Source of the DNA: Candidatus Bathyarchaeota archaeon
Lineage (GTDB): Archaea; Thermoproteota; Bathyarchaeia; TCS64
NCBI GenBank assembly: GCA_018652685.1
Contig: JABIBQ010000024.1
Location: 1 to 32,639, forward strand
Direction of reading: 5' to 3'
Length of the DNA stretch: 32,639 nucleotides
Shown here: in pieces, positions 1 through 7,243 of the stretch
How the letters are laid out: each line of letters begins with the position of its first letter
Numbering within the stretch: the first letter of the stretch is position 1
Notes under the pieces: generated by a model
The model's input: the letters and a program-made list of their open reading frames with translations, nothing else
What the model was told of the DNA's origin: nothing
Database searches by the model: none
Translations under genes and position numbers: made by a program

Positions 1-556
1 GAGCCTCGCCCGCGTGTTTACCGATAAAATCGGAGATGGCGTCAAATGATATGACAATCGCATTAAGGAAATCGTTCTGGGCACCTGAGTTGTTGGGACT
101 CATTCTGTCGAGTGCATTTTGCCTGATGCCTCCCAATCCCAGCTCAAGTATCATGGCCGTTCCGAACGGTACGTGCGACGTGTACGCGCCCTCCAGTATC
201 CCGTATTTATGAGCCTCCATCACCTCTTCATCGGTGAGGTAACTGGCGTAGAACGCCTTCTTGTGGTCGGTGGCGGGGTTGACTGGAAGCATGTATGTGC
301 CCCTCAGGACGTTCTCGCCCTCGGCGACCTGTCCATATAGAGTCCTTTGGCCTACTAGTAACTCGTCGTCCATGATGATGGCGGGAGTCTCGTCTAGCAT
401 TAGCTTGAGGGCTCTAGCCTTCCGGACGACGATTGGCTCACTTGGGTCTGCCCCAGAGTTCCATAACGATAATTTACTGTATGTCCTGTACTCGGTGTGC
501 TCTAAGCCAAGATGGCTCTGTAATAATCTACTAACCCTGCCCGACAACGCGATCAC
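1..556 (-). CDS. Glycyl radical enzyme (pyruvate formate-lyase family), N-terminal part, cut by the window edge
   Basis: Reading the minus strand from a GTG at 556 gives an uninterrupted frame of 185 codons to the window edge, so the C-terminal part with the glycyl radical loop is not visible. The visible protein has features of the pyruvate formate-lyase N-terminal domain. These are an RKARALKLMLDETPAIIMDD segment followed by ELLVGQRT, and later a segment HVPFGTAMILELGLGGIRQN that resembles the family's GH-x-x-PD-x-x-x-x-L-x-x-GL-x-GI region. Members use a glycine radical for C-C, C-N or C-O bond cleavage under anaerobic conditions. The substrate cannot be told from this part. GTG was chosen because a TATA box (577-583) lies about 25 bases upstream, which fits a leaderless transcript. 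The gene is divergent from the VOC gene at 660. Family call is fairly sure; subfamily is unknown. Confidence 0.68.
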   Translation of the reverse strand, partial: MIALSGRVSRLLQSHLGLEHTEYRTYSKLSLWNSGADPSEPIVVRKARALKLMLDETPAIIMDDELLVGQRTLYGQVAEGENVLRGTYMLPVNPATDHKKAFYASYLTDEEVMEAHKYGILEGAYTSHVPFGTAMILELGLGGIRQNALDRMSPNNSGAQNDFLNAIVISFDAISDFIGKHAGEA

Positions 557-576
557 AAACTCATTTACAGTATATG

Positions 577-583
577 TTTTAAA
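577..583 (-). promoter_or_regulatory. TATA box for the glycyl radical enzyme gene
   Basis: On the minus strand this reads TTTAAAA, centred about 25 bases upstream of the GTG at 556. This is the spacing expected for a leaderless archaeal transcript. It shares the short divergent region 557-659 with the promoter of the VOC gene. Confidence 0.5.
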
Positions 584-629
584 TACTGAGTTTTAGGGGA
601 ACCGCCCCGTATTTTGGTCGAACCCAAGG

Positions 630-636
630 TTTTATC
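630..636 (+). promoter_or_regulatory. TATA box for the VOC-family gene
   Basis: The sequence TTTTATC is centred 27 bases upstream of the ATG at 660. No Shine-Dalgarno sequence precedes the ATG, so the mRNA is probably leaderless. Confidence 0.5.
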
Positions 637-659
637 ACCGTTTTTCGGACTGATTAACC

Positions 660-1037
660 ATGGTCAAGTTCGATAGGTTCAAAGTTTTCCTCTACTACAG
701 AGACCTTGAGAAGGCAAAGCATTTTTACAAGGAAATACTCGGGCTCCCAGAACACAGAGAATCAGACCACATCTGGCAGTACTGGGTCACACCGGACTCC
801 ATGATCGGGCTCGTCGAGGACGGGCACGGATATCTCCCCGCATCCGATACCAAACCGGTTATGCCCGCTATCCACTTGGCACCCGAGGAGGACATTGAGG
901 AGTTCTTCAACTATCTCAAGGGGAAGGGTGTCAAGATGCTGGATGAGGGAGTTAGGACATTCATGACTGATGCGAAGGTGTTCCTTGCAGAAGACCCGGA
1001 AGGTCACGTGCTGGAGTTCGTGAAAAGAATAGAGTAA
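660..1037 (+). CDS. VOC-fold (glyoxalase/bleomycin-resistance/dioxygenase superfamily) protein
   Basis: This 125-residue protein has the length and pattern of a single-module pair of beta-alpha-beta-beta-beta units. It opens with KVFLYYRDLEKAKHFYKEIL, the typical first strand and helix of VOC proteins. The second half has a strand with AIHLAP, a helix EEFFNYLKGKGV and the closing EDPEGHVLEFVK strand, whose Glu is the usual C-terminal metal ligand position. VOC proteins range from glyoxalase I and methylmalonyl-CoA epimerase to drug-binding proteins, and nothing here fixes the substrate. It stands alone, with its own leaderless promoter, between a divergent glycyl radical enzyme gene and a convergent gene. 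Family assignment is firm; the reaction is not known. Confidence 0.85.
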   Translation: MVKFDRFKVFLYYRDLEKAKHFYKEILGLPEHRESDHIWQYWVTPDSMIGLVEDGHGYLPASDTKPVMPAIHLAPEEDIEEFFNYLKGKGVKMLDEGVRTFMTDAKVFLAEDPEGHVLEFVKRIE

Positions 1038-1060
1038 CCTTACCCGTCGTTACAACTTTG

Positions 1061-1081
1061 CTATAAATACCATTTATATTG
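1061..1081 (+). promoter_or_regulatory. Orphan TATA-like elements in a convergent gap
   Basis: Two strong A/T boxes, CTATAAATA and ATTTATATT, lie in the 133-base gap between two convergent genes, where no promoter is needed. About 25 bases downstream is a GTG at 1091 that opens a 15-codon frame ending TAG at 1138. This could be a promoter for a small RNA or leaderless micro-ORF, or simply AT-rich spacer. There is no direct support beyond spacing. Confidence 0.2.
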
Positions 1082-1156
1082 GAATTACCAGTGAACTGTA
1101 TTACTCAGATTGATAATAATACGCGAAAAGGTCACTAGCCCAAATTGGAAAGGATC

Positions 1157-1163
1157 AAAAAAA
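1157..1163 (-). terminator. Poly-T terminator after the RHH-like gene
   Basis: The minus strand reads seven consecutive T directly downstream of the stop at 1171, as in archaeal intrinsic terminators. No strong stem is needed in archaea. Confidence 0.45.
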
Positions 1164-1170
1164 GAGGAGA

Positions 1171-1713
1171 TTATTGAGGCTTAACCTCAGCGTCCGGATC
1201 CTCTGTGACAAACTTGGGCTCGAAGCTGTACCCAACGGGTAGCGGTGAAGCTGACCTTCTCGGATAGAGGTCAAGTATCTCTTCCCGTAGCTTAAGATCC
1301 CTAACAGTGAACGGGGCCTTTTCTCTCTGGTACAGGATCGCCCTGAAAGTGCTTATGATGGCGCCCACGGTATCGGCCTTGATGAGCATCTCCTTCCTTG
1401 TAGTCTTGTGGATCGAGATCTCGTACTCACTGGGCTCGGGACTGTTCATTGGCCTCACGTCGAACTCCGCCCCCAGTCGCTCGGCTTCCCTGTCTACATT
1501 GATGTCCTTGTACCATGTGAACCTAGGGTAGTCGTATGGCCCTATGTCCTTCATCCTGTCGTTGTCGGTGGCGTCCTTGACGTAACCCTTCTCGGAAAAG
1601 TAGGCGATGAGAACGTTCCTCACCTTTTCGGCGTCCTTTACTCCCAGTCCCTTGATACCGCTAAGTATCTCGTACTGTTCGTCGTCGAGGGTGACCATGA
1701 CTCTCTTTGTCAT
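1171..1713 (-). CDS. Ribbon-helix-helix-like N-terminus protein of unknown function
   Basis: The first ~50 residues (KRVMVTLDDEQYEILSGIKG and on) have the strand-helix-helix pattern of CopG/Arc ribbon-helix-helix DNA-binding domains: a basic-hydrophobic strand, then LDDEQYEIL, then a helix ending in a sequence like EKVRNVLIAYFSEKGY. The remaining ~130 residues are mixed alpha/beta and charged, and match no family I recognise; they may be a ligand-binding or oligomerisation domain. I chose the ATG at 1713 (180 aa) over the TTG six codons upstream because GAGG sits eight bases before it and the TATA box at 1748-1756 leaves room for a leader. It is monocistronic. A transcriptional regulator is a reasonable inference, not a proven one. 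Confidence 0.7.
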   Translation of the reverse strand: MTKRVMVTLDDEQYEILSGIKGLGVKDAEKVRNVLIAYFSEKGYVKDATDNDRMKDIGPYDYPRFTWYKDINVDREAERLGAEFDVRPMNSPEPSEYEISIHKTTRKEMLIKADTVGAIISTFRAILYQREKAPFTVRDLKLREEILDLYPRRSASPLPVGYSFEPKFVTEDPDAEVKPQ

Positions 1714-1747
1714 ATTACATTCCTCTACCAAAATCGTAAGATTTGAG

Positions 1748-1756
1748 TAATATAAG
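1748..1756 (-). promoter_or_regulatory. TATA box for the RHH-like gene
   Basis: The minus strand reads CTTATATTA about 39 bases before the ATG at 1713. This leaves a leader of roughly 14 bases carrying the GAGG ribosome-binding site. Confidence 0.45.
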
Positions 1757-1864
1757 CGTTATGTGGCGGTCAGTTTTCCTAAAGAACCAAGTCTTCGGAG
1801 TGAAAATCGATTTACGTGCGCCGTTCTATGTCTACCCATGTCAAGTTCTGGTTATAAGCCATTT

Positions 1865-2584
1865 ATGCGAATGACTGGTCATGAGTTCAAGGAGGGTTAC
1901 GACAAGGCGATCATAGCAGTGGGCTCCATCGAGTACCACGGGGAGCACCTACCATACGGTACAGATACGCTGGTCTCTGAGCACATCACAACGGAGATAG
2001 CGAAGAAGGTTAAGGACATGCTGATGCTACCCCCTATTCCCTACGGGATGAGCGCACATTACTCAAACTTCCCGATAGCCATCTCACTGAGCACAGAGAC
2101 CCTGATGCGGGTCCTCAGGGAGGTCTTCGACTCACTCCGGAAGCACGGGCTCAACAGACTAATCATAGTCAACGGCCATGACGGCAACATACCTGCTGTC
2201 GAGGCGGCCACCAACGAGTACAGGGCAGAGCACCCCGAGTTCAAGATGGCCGTCCTATCAGCTTGGTGGGTCACCGCTGGCCAACTAGTCCCCGATGGAA
2301 CCTTCGAGGTCTGGGACGGTCTAGGCCACGCTGGTGAGGGCGAGACATCCATGATGCTCAGGGTCGACCCGTCGCTAGTCGACATGGAGAAAGCTATTGG
2401 GGTTATACCTGAACTGCCCGCACACGTTGACTGGAAATGGACGTTCGACGAGATTACGCCATACGGAGTCACGGGTGACCCGACGAAGGCGACACCTGAG
2501 AAGGGCGCCGCCATGAACGACGCCCTAGTCAAACTCCTGGTGGACCTAGTGAAAGAGTTGGACGAGAAAGGTTGGGCTATCTGA
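1865..2584 (+). CDS. Creatininase/creatinine amidohydrolase-family protein
   Basis: The protein carries the diagnostic creatininase-family pattern. Near the N-terminus is SIEYHGEHLPYGTD, where Glu, His and Asp bind the metals. Mid-protein is NGHDGN, and then GHAGEGETSMML. The family hydrolyses cyclic or linear amides (creatinine, and formamides such as the FAPy compound of archaeal riboflavin/F420 synthesis by ArfB), or acts in mycofactocin peptide maturation. The true substrate is unclear. The frame is open from a GTG at 1763, but family members start about ten residues before the GHEF-like segment, so ATG 1865 (239 aa) or ATG 1871 is most likely; ATG 1838 is also possible. A formamidase-like gene follows 51 bases later on the same strand, suggesting a shared role in amide or formamide metabolism. 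Confidence 0.88.
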   Translation: MRMTGHEFKEGYDKAIIAVGSIEYHGEHLPYGTDTLVSEHITTEIAKKVKDMLMLPPIPYGMSAHYSNFPIAISLSTETLMRVLREVFDSLRKHGLNRLIIVNGHDGNIPAVEAATNEYRAEHPEFKMAVLSAWWVTAGQLVPDGTFEVWDGLGHAGEGETSMMLRVDPSLVDMEKAIGVIPELPAHVDWKWTFDEITPYGVTGDPTKATPEKGAAMNDALVKLLVDLVKELDEKGWAI

Positions 2585-2606
2585 AAGTGTTTTTGGGCTG
2601 AAAACA

Positions 2607-2613
2607 GTTAAGA
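2607..2613 (+). promoter_or_regulatory. TATA-like box for the formamidase-like gene
   Basis: GTTAAGA is centred 26 bases upstream of the ATG at 2636, so this gene may have its own leaderless promoter as well as read-through from the creatininase-family gene. Confidence 0.35.
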
Positions 2614-2635
2614 TGATCAGTCCCAACTCTAATAC

Positions 2636-3592
2636 ATGATTCATAGGTTCAAGCCGACGAAGTACTACAACACGTACGGCCCAAATCCCCCTGTGCTACA
2701 CGTAAGCCCCGGAGACACCATCGTAACGACAACCGTGGACGCTGGTGGGCTCGATCAAGATGGAAACAAGATAACGGAAGAAATGAGGCAGACAAGCCCA
2801 GACACCGAATATAGTGCATCGAACCCGCTAACGGGTCCATTTTATGTGGATGGTGCGGAGCCAGGCGACACCCTGACAGTGGAGATTCAGAGGATAACTC
2901 TGACGCGACCAACGGCGTGGTCGGCGAACGCATCTAATTTTGGAGGTCTCACCGAGGAAGCCCCAGGAAGGAGACTCCTACTGAACGAGCCTTTACCTCG
3001 CACCAGTTTCGAGTGGAGACTAGACCGTGAGAACAACACTGCCACAATCAACTTTCCCGAGAGCAAGGTCAGGAACCCGGTGATCCCGTTACACCCCTTC
3101 ATAGGGAGCATCGGAGTCGCACCTCGTTACGGTCGCGTCGAGATGAGCCTGACGCCTGGTGAATACGGCGGAAACATGGACTCACCTGAAGTCTGTGTGG
3201 ATTCAACGCTACACCTACCAGTAAACAGGAAAGGTGGCCTTCTTGTGTTCGGGGACATCCACGCCGCACAGGGTGATGGCGAGCTCAGTGGGGTTGCCCT
3301 TGAAACTAGTGCGGAGCTTCAGCTCAAGATAGGCCTGATTAAGAAGCAAATCGAGTGGCCGAGGGTTGTGAACGACGACTGGATAATGGTACTGGGTAGC
3401 AGCAGGCCTCTCATGGAGGCGTACAAGATTGCACACGTTGCTATCTTCGAGTGGCTGGTAGCTGATTACGGATACGCGAAATGGGACGCTCTCCAGATGC
3501 TGAGCCAAGTGGGGCGATGCACGATAGCCAACACGGTGGACCCAAACTACACCGTCGTGGCAAAGTTCCCCAGAAAATATCTTCCCCAATAA
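2636..3592 (+). CDS. Acetamidase/formamidase (FmdA/AmdA family)
   Basis: The 318-residue length and the opening (HVSPGDTIVTTTVDAGGLDQ) are typical of the FmdA/AmdA family, which hydrolyses formamide or acetamide to ammonia and the acid. Other family features seen are NPLTGPFYVDGAEPGDTL, the HPFIGSIGVAP segment, the GEYGGNMD segment and GDIHAAQGDGELSG, which carries likely metal-binding His and Asp residues. It is cytoplasmic, with no signal peptide. The gene follows a creatininase-family gene and would release ammonium plus formate or acetate. A formate dehydrogenase operon 6 kb downstream could use formate, but that link is only inference. Assignment to the family is very secure; the preferred amide is not known. 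Confidence 0.93.
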   Translation: MIHRFKPTKYYNTYGPNPPVLHVSPGDTIVTTTVDAGGLDQDGNKITEEMRQTSPDTEYSASNPLTGPFYVDGAEPGDTLTVEIQRITLTRPTAWSANASNFGGLTEEAPGRRLLLNEPLPRTSFEWRLDRENNTATINFPESKVRNPVIPLHPFIGSIGVAPRYGRVEMSLTPGEYGGNMDSPEVCVDSTLHLPVNRKGGLLVFGDIHAAQGDGELSGVALETSAELQLKIGLIKKQIEWPRVVNDDWIMVLGSSRPLMEAYKIAHVAIFEWLVADYGYAKWDALQMLSQVGRCTIANTVDPNYTVVAKFPRKYLPQ

Positions 3593-3601
3593 AAAAGGGG
3601 G

Positions 3602-3748
3602 TCACTCAAGGGTTGTCCGCGCGCCAATTGTCTTCCTGTCCTCAAGTATGGAGGAGAGCCTCCTCTCAATTGAGGTGACATCGCACCCCTCCTCCATCCT
3701 CTGATTAATATCACTCGCTATCAATCGCTCCTGTGATATGAAATCCAA
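3602..3748 (-). CDS. Possible 48-residue small protein
   Basis: In the otherwise empty stretch 3593-3842, the minus strand has a frame from TTG 3748 to TGA 3602. The protein is charged and helix-like (for example ERLIASDINQRMEEG and ERRLSSILEDRKTIG), with codon choice (AGG, GAG, ATA) like the neighbouring genes. Directly after the stop the minus strand reads CCCCC followed by six T, a plausible terminator. An ATGA-type upstream frame is absent and no clear ribosome-binding site is seen. It could be a real small gene, a remnant of a longer one, or chance. Confidence 0.35.
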   Translation of the reverse strand: MDFISQERLIASDINQRMEEGCDVTSIERRLSSILEDRKTIGARTTLE

Positions 3749-3842
3749 TTACGATGCTTCATATCAAGGGGGCATCTTGAATTTCTAAGACTTTCCAGAA
3801 CCTTTCTTGGATAACGTAAAATATGGACGGCGTGGATAATCT

Positions 3843-4538
3843 GTGAGTTCATTGAAGGTTATATGCTTCGATCTGGATGACACAATATGTACTCTGGGAG
3901 AGGGTGAACGCAGGGCGAGGCTCATCCTCATTGAAAAGCTCGTACAGGAGAGCGAAGTTTCACGCGATGAGATAACTAGAGCCTATGACAACGAGTGGGC
4001 CAAGATTAAGACTAACTACATGAGCCTCGTGAAAGACGGCCTTGATGATATTGATATCAGGGAAAAACTCATGATCTCTGTCCTCGAAATAATCGACTCT
4101 GAGGTTAATCCCCAAGAATATGCGAAGCTCTACTGTTCTGAAACAATGAGCGGTATCCATATCTTCCCAGACGCGAGAGGAGTCATGGATGCACTAGGAG
4201 AAAAATACCAGCTCGCAATGATAACCAACGGTGCCTCAGCCTGGCAGAGAGAAAAGATCGAAAAACTAGACATCGAAGGGTATTTCGAAGAAATCATTGT
4301 CTCGGGGGAGCTTGGACACCACAAACCTAGCCCGAAGATATTCAATGAGATGACCGGGAGGATGGGAGTCACACCCAATGAGATCATCTACATCGGAAAC
4401 GACTACAGGAAGGACATCCAAGGGGCAAAGGCCACAGGCTGGAGAACAGCATGGGTGAAGAGGACTGATGAGGTGAGGGACGAGACCGTGCCCGATTACA
4501 CAATAAGTGAGCTTTCCGAGCTTCTCAAGATATTATGA
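3843..4538 (+). CDS. HAD-superfamily hydrolase (phosphatase-like)
   Basis: All four HAD motifs are visible in this 231-residue protein. Motif I is DLDDT near residue 11, with the nucleophile Asp and acid/base Asp. Motif II is MITNGA near residue 125. The motif III Lys is in HHKPSPKIF, and motif IV is GNDYRKDIQGA. The helical insert after motif I (~residues 20-100) makes it a C1-cap member, similar to the YjjG/phosphoglycolate phosphatase-like group of nucleotide and sugar phosphatases. The GTG start at 3843 fits a TATA-like box at 3816-3825 about 23 bases upstream. Its stop overlaps the ATG of a small interrupted ORF (4535), so the two were probably once co-translated. The substrate cannot be predicted. 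Confidence 0.88.
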   Translation: MSSLKVICFDLDDTICTLGEGERRARLILIEKLVQESEVSRDEITRAYDNEWAKIKTNYMSLVKDGLDDIDIREKLMISVLEIIDSEVNPQEYAKLYCSETMSGIHIFPDARGVMDALGEKYQLAMITNGASAWQREKIEKLDIEGYFEEIIVSGELGHHKPSPKIFNEMTGRMGVTPNEIIYIGNDYRKDIQGAKATGWRTAWVKRTDEVRDETVPDYTISELSELLKIL

Positions 4539-4762
4539 TCAATCCTTCATTCCCATCTCCTATTCACAGTAGATTATATGTGAAAAACGGGCAACTCTGG
4601 TTCTCAGACAGGAATGAGGAAAAGGTCTATGGTATCTTTGAGATCGATTAGTCAAATGGGAGGACGACGCTGAAAATCCAGTACCAGACAAGAGGATACC
4701 CATCCGGATTCACGGATGAAGCACTTGTCTATATCGAGAGGACCTACGTGTCTCACAGATAG
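4535..4762 (+). pseudogene. Small ORF overlapping the HAD gene, interrupted by an in-frame TAG
   Basis: An ATG at 4535 overlaps the HAD stop codon in an ATGA arrangement, typical of translational coupling. The frame runs 38 codons (including LWFSDRNEEKVYGIFEID) to a TAG at 4649-4651. It then stays open in the same frame for 36 more codons (including TTLKIQYQTRGYPSGFTDEA) to a second TAG at 4760-4762. The whole would be about 75 residues with a beta-rich pattern. Nothing else occupies the 300-base gap before the DUF1385 gene. The simplest reading is a recent nonsense mutation in a small gene; a genuine 38-residue product or a sequencing error are alternatives. I do not recognise the family. 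Confidence 0.4.
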
Positions 4763-4839
4763 GATGCGGTTAAGTTAGAGGTATTAACTCCTCACGAATA
4801 AGCAGGGTTTATCTTGGCTAACCCCTTCTCATTTGCACT

Positions 4840-5721
4840 ATGTCGGGTGAAAAAGACCTATCACTGGCCTATGGAGGACAGGCACTCATGGAAGGCGTCA
4901 TGATGCGATCCGGTGACACTATGGTGATGTGCGTTAGACAGCCCGACAACGGGATAGCCACACATAGCATAACTATCAATAGCGTGACGAAACGCTTCAA
5001 ACTCCTATCCATGCCCTTCATCAGGGGCGTGGCCATGCTCTTTGAGACAATGTACTACGGTGTCCAGAGCATGATGTACAGCGCAAACGTGGTCCTTGAG
5101 GAGGAGGATGACGAGTTCACGCTGTTCGATTACGTTCTCCTCGTTGTGATGGTTCTGGCGATGAATGGAATGTTCATTGCGATACCGTTCATTCTGACCA
5201 ACTACCTCAACCTGACTGGCGTCCTGTTTAACGTGGTGGAGTCAATTGTCAGGTTAGGCATGTTTGCAGGTTACCTGTACGTGATATCCCTTTGGGGAGA
5301 GGTAGCGAGGGTGCTCCAGTATCACGGAGCTGAACACAAAGCCATCAACGCGTTCGAGGCAGGTTCAGATATGGAGGTGGATAGCGTGGCCAAGTTCAGC
5401 AGGTTGAATCCCAGGTGTGGCACATCGTTCCTATTCCTCACGGTCCTCACAAGTATGGCGCTGTTCGCCCTCATACCCAGAACCACTTTCGTGGCAAGGC
5501 TGGCTTACAGGCTCGCATTGTTCCCCGTAATTGCGGGTGTGAGTTACGAAGTTCTCAAGCTCAGCGACAAGTACAGGAACTCCTCGATCATGCAGCTCAT
5601 AATTAAACCGGGCCTCGCTTTCCAGAAGCTCACCACCAAAGAGCCCACGCCAGATATGATAGAGGTTGCAGTCAAGGCGTTGGATGAAGTCCGGAAGATC
5701 CGGGAAGCCAATACGGAGTAG
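4840..5721 (+). CDS. DUF1385 (YqhQ-like) integral membrane protein
   Basis: The N-terminus GGQALMEGVMMRSGDTMVMC and the central signature YHGAEHKAINAFEAG followed by LNPRCGTSFLFL are hallmarks of DUF1385, best known from bacterial YqhQ. At 293 residues it is close to the usual length. Hydrophobic segments near residues 93-120, 125-155, 185-210 and 215-235 suggest four or so membrane spans, with a charged C-terminal helix. The His/Glu/Arg/Cys signature between spans could bind a metal or form an active site, but no function is established for the family. The small membrane protein gene starts 37 bases downstream and may be co-transcribed. The family is much better known in Firmicutes and other bacteria than in archaea. 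Confidence 0.9.
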   Translation: MSGEKDLSLAYGGQALMEGVMMRSGDTMVMCVRQPDNGIATHSITINSVTKRFKLLSMPFIRGVAMLFETMYYGVQSMMYSANVVLEEEDDEFTLFDYVLLVVMVLAMNGMFIAIPFILTNYLNLTGVLFNVVESIVRLGMFAGYLYVISLWGEVARVLQYHGAEHKAINAFEAGSDMEVDSVAKFSRLNPRCGTSFLFLTVLTSMALFALIPRTTFVARLAYRLALFPVIAGVSYEVLKLSDKYRNSSIMQLIIKPGLAFQKLTTKEPTPDMIEVAVKALDEVRKIREANTE

Positions 5722-5758
5722 AGGAAAAACTCTTCACCTATTATCCCAAGCATCTATC

Positions 5759-6277
5759 ATGGTGGACACCCAGGACAAGGTCCTCTCGATCTGCCTCGTG
5801 CTTGGAATATTCTACTTTGGGTTCATGAACCTAGACAGAATGCTATCTATCATATATGGCTTTAATTTCCAGCCCTACGGCGAGTACGCTCCAAAAGGGT
5901 TCACGTACTGGGGTCACTTGGGCAATGGGTCTTTGGCAGCAATTGCATTATTCCTCACGTTCAAACTCGAAGAGGTTGGCAGTAAAAGAGGAAACCGATT
6001 TATCCAGTACTCTGGATATGCGATCTACGCCTTCATTGGTGCATTCATTCCCTACATGAACGATACCGAACACCTCACGAAAAACGGTGCAGCTAACACA
6101 CTGCTACCGTATATTTTGGGAAACGATATCTATGTATTCGCTATGGGGTGGCTAGCATACAGAGCCGCAGATTCGATCAAGAAGAAGACATACACGGTTG
6201 CGTTTCTCGGATTTGCTTTCCTGATTAATCATTTTCTCTTCTTCGCCCCCAGATTCCCCGAGTTCTACTGGAGTTAA
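5759..6277 (+). CDS. Small polytopic membrane protein of unknown function
   Basis: Starting at the ATG at 5759 gives 172 residues. An open frame extends upstream into the DUF1385 gene, but that part is a shadow of it. Four or five hydrophobic segments are seen: residues 7-30, a stretch around GHLGNGSLAAIALFLTF, one around SGYAIYAFIGAFIPYM, one near LPYILGNDIYVFAMGWLAYRA, and the C-terminal TVAFLGFAFLINHFLFFAP. The protein has no charged catalytic pattern I recognise. It follows the DUF1385 gene closely on the same strand, so the two may form a transcription unit. Confidence 0.72.
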   Translation: MVDTQDKVLSICLVLGIFYFGFMNLDRMLSIIYGFNFQPYGEYAPKGFTYWGHLGNGSLAAIALFLTFKLEEVGSKRGNRFIQYSGYAIYAFIGAFIPYMNDTEHLTKNGAANTLLPYILGNDIYVFAMGWLAYRAADSIKKKTYTVAFLGFAFLINHFLFFAPRFPEFYWS

Positions 6278-6324
6278 TACTACATCTCCATTTCAACGAA
6301 AAACTCCAGTGAATCAAGAGAGCT

Positions 6325-6331
6325 AAAAAAA
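6325..6331 (-). terminator. Poly-T terminator after the LLM oxidoreductase gene
   Basis: The minus strand reads seven T a few bases downstream of the stop at 6345, with another five-T run just beyond. Confidence 0.45.
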
Positions 6332-6344
6332 GGTTGAAAAAGGA

Positions 6345-7196
6345 TTAGAGATAGCTTGGGATGATCTCGGAAGAGAACTTCTCGATGTCCTCGACGATGG
6401 TCTCCCTAGGAAACGCAATATTACAGGTGTTTGCCCCAGTTCTCTCTGCCATCTCGATGATCTTGCCGTACTCCTTGGTATTGTATGGAGCCCTGGCCCC
6501 CATCATACCGCCTATGAACTCCACCTTGCCTTTCCGACCGGCCTTTTCGGCTGCGCCAAGCACGGTCTCCTTCATCTCGGCGGCTTTCTCCATATGCCAT
6601 GGAGGGATGTAGCAATAATCACCCATCCGCCCGGTCAACCGCAACATCCGCTTGCCCGAGCTCCCGAAGAGAAGCTTTGGATACGGCTTCTGCACCGGTT
6701 TAGGCTCAAGCACCGCCTTCTCTATGGTGTAGTATTTGCTCTCGTGGCATACGGAGTCCTCGGTCCAGAGACGTGTAATAATGTCAAGTGCCTCCATGGT
6801 CTTGTCTACCCTGCTCTTGGTCCCAAGCCACTCGCTGTACCCCTTGAATTCCACGTTGCTCCATCCTGCTCCTACGCCCAGAATTACCCTGCCTCCTGAG
6901 AGGTTGTCGAGTGTGGCCAGCCTCTTTGCAAGGATACCGGGATGTCTGAATGGAAGTGGAGTGACCAGGGTTCCCAGGTGTATGTTCTCTGTTTTACCCG
7001 CGAGGTATGTAAGGAAGGTCCATGTCTCAAGAGTTACGTATGGGTTCTCCATCCTGTGGCCGATCTCTTGACCCCACATGTAGTGGTCTGGCATCAACGC
7101 CCCGCTGAATCCGTGCTTGTCGGCAGCGATTATCCCCTTCATTATAGACTCGGAGTTCTCATAGAGGTTACCGAGTCCTGTTAAAAAGAACTTCAA
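6345..7196 (-). CDS. F420-dependent luciferase-like (LLM) oxidoreductase
   Basis: At 283 residues this matches the bacterial-luciferase-like TIM-barrel family, many archaeal members of which use coenzyme F420. Recognisable features are GALMPDHYMWG near residue 33, ENIHLGTLVTPLPFRHPGIL, LDNLSGGRVILGVGAGW near residue 100, and PYPKLLFGSSGKRMLRL in the second half, the part that shapes the cofactor site. Likely chemistry is hydride transfer between F420 (or FMN) and an organic substrate, in the cytoplasm. The start is a TTG at 7196; no better ATG gives the conserved first beta-strand MKFFLTGLG. It lies 47 bases downstream of the RidA-family gene on the same strand and could be co-transcribed with it. 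Confidence 0.88.
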   Translation of the reverse strand: MKFFLTGLGNLYENSESIMKGIIAADKHGFSGALMPDHYMWGQEIGHRMENPYVTLETWTFLTYLAGKTENIHLGTLVTPLPFRHPGILAKRLATLDNLSGGRVILGVGAGWSNVEFKGYSEWLGTKSRVDKTMEALDIITRLWTEDSVCHESKYYTIEKAVLEPKPVQKPYPKLLFGSSGKRMLRLTGRMGDYCYIPPWHMEKAAEMKETVLGAAEKAGRKGKVEFIGGMMGARAPYNTKEYGKIIEMAERTGANTCNIAFPRETIVEDIEKFSSEIIPSYL

Positions 7197-7243
7197 AATA
7201 AATCAACTAGACCAATAGGATCGGTCTTAGAAAAGAAAAGCGG

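Noticed and set aside
119-596. Plus-strand frames at 119-340 and 261-596
   Set aside because: They lie over the minus-strand glycyl radical enzyme frame, whose translation shows clear family motifs; the plus frames show none.
1763-1864. GTG 1763 as start of the creatininase-family gene
   Set aside because: The extra 34 residues match nothing in the family and overlap the promoter of the divergent RHH-like gene.
4649-4651. TAG recoded as pyrrolysine
   Set aside because: Several clear genes here end in single TAG codons (DUF1385, the acidic zinc-ribbon protein, LemA). General recoding is not supported, although a local event cannot be excluded.
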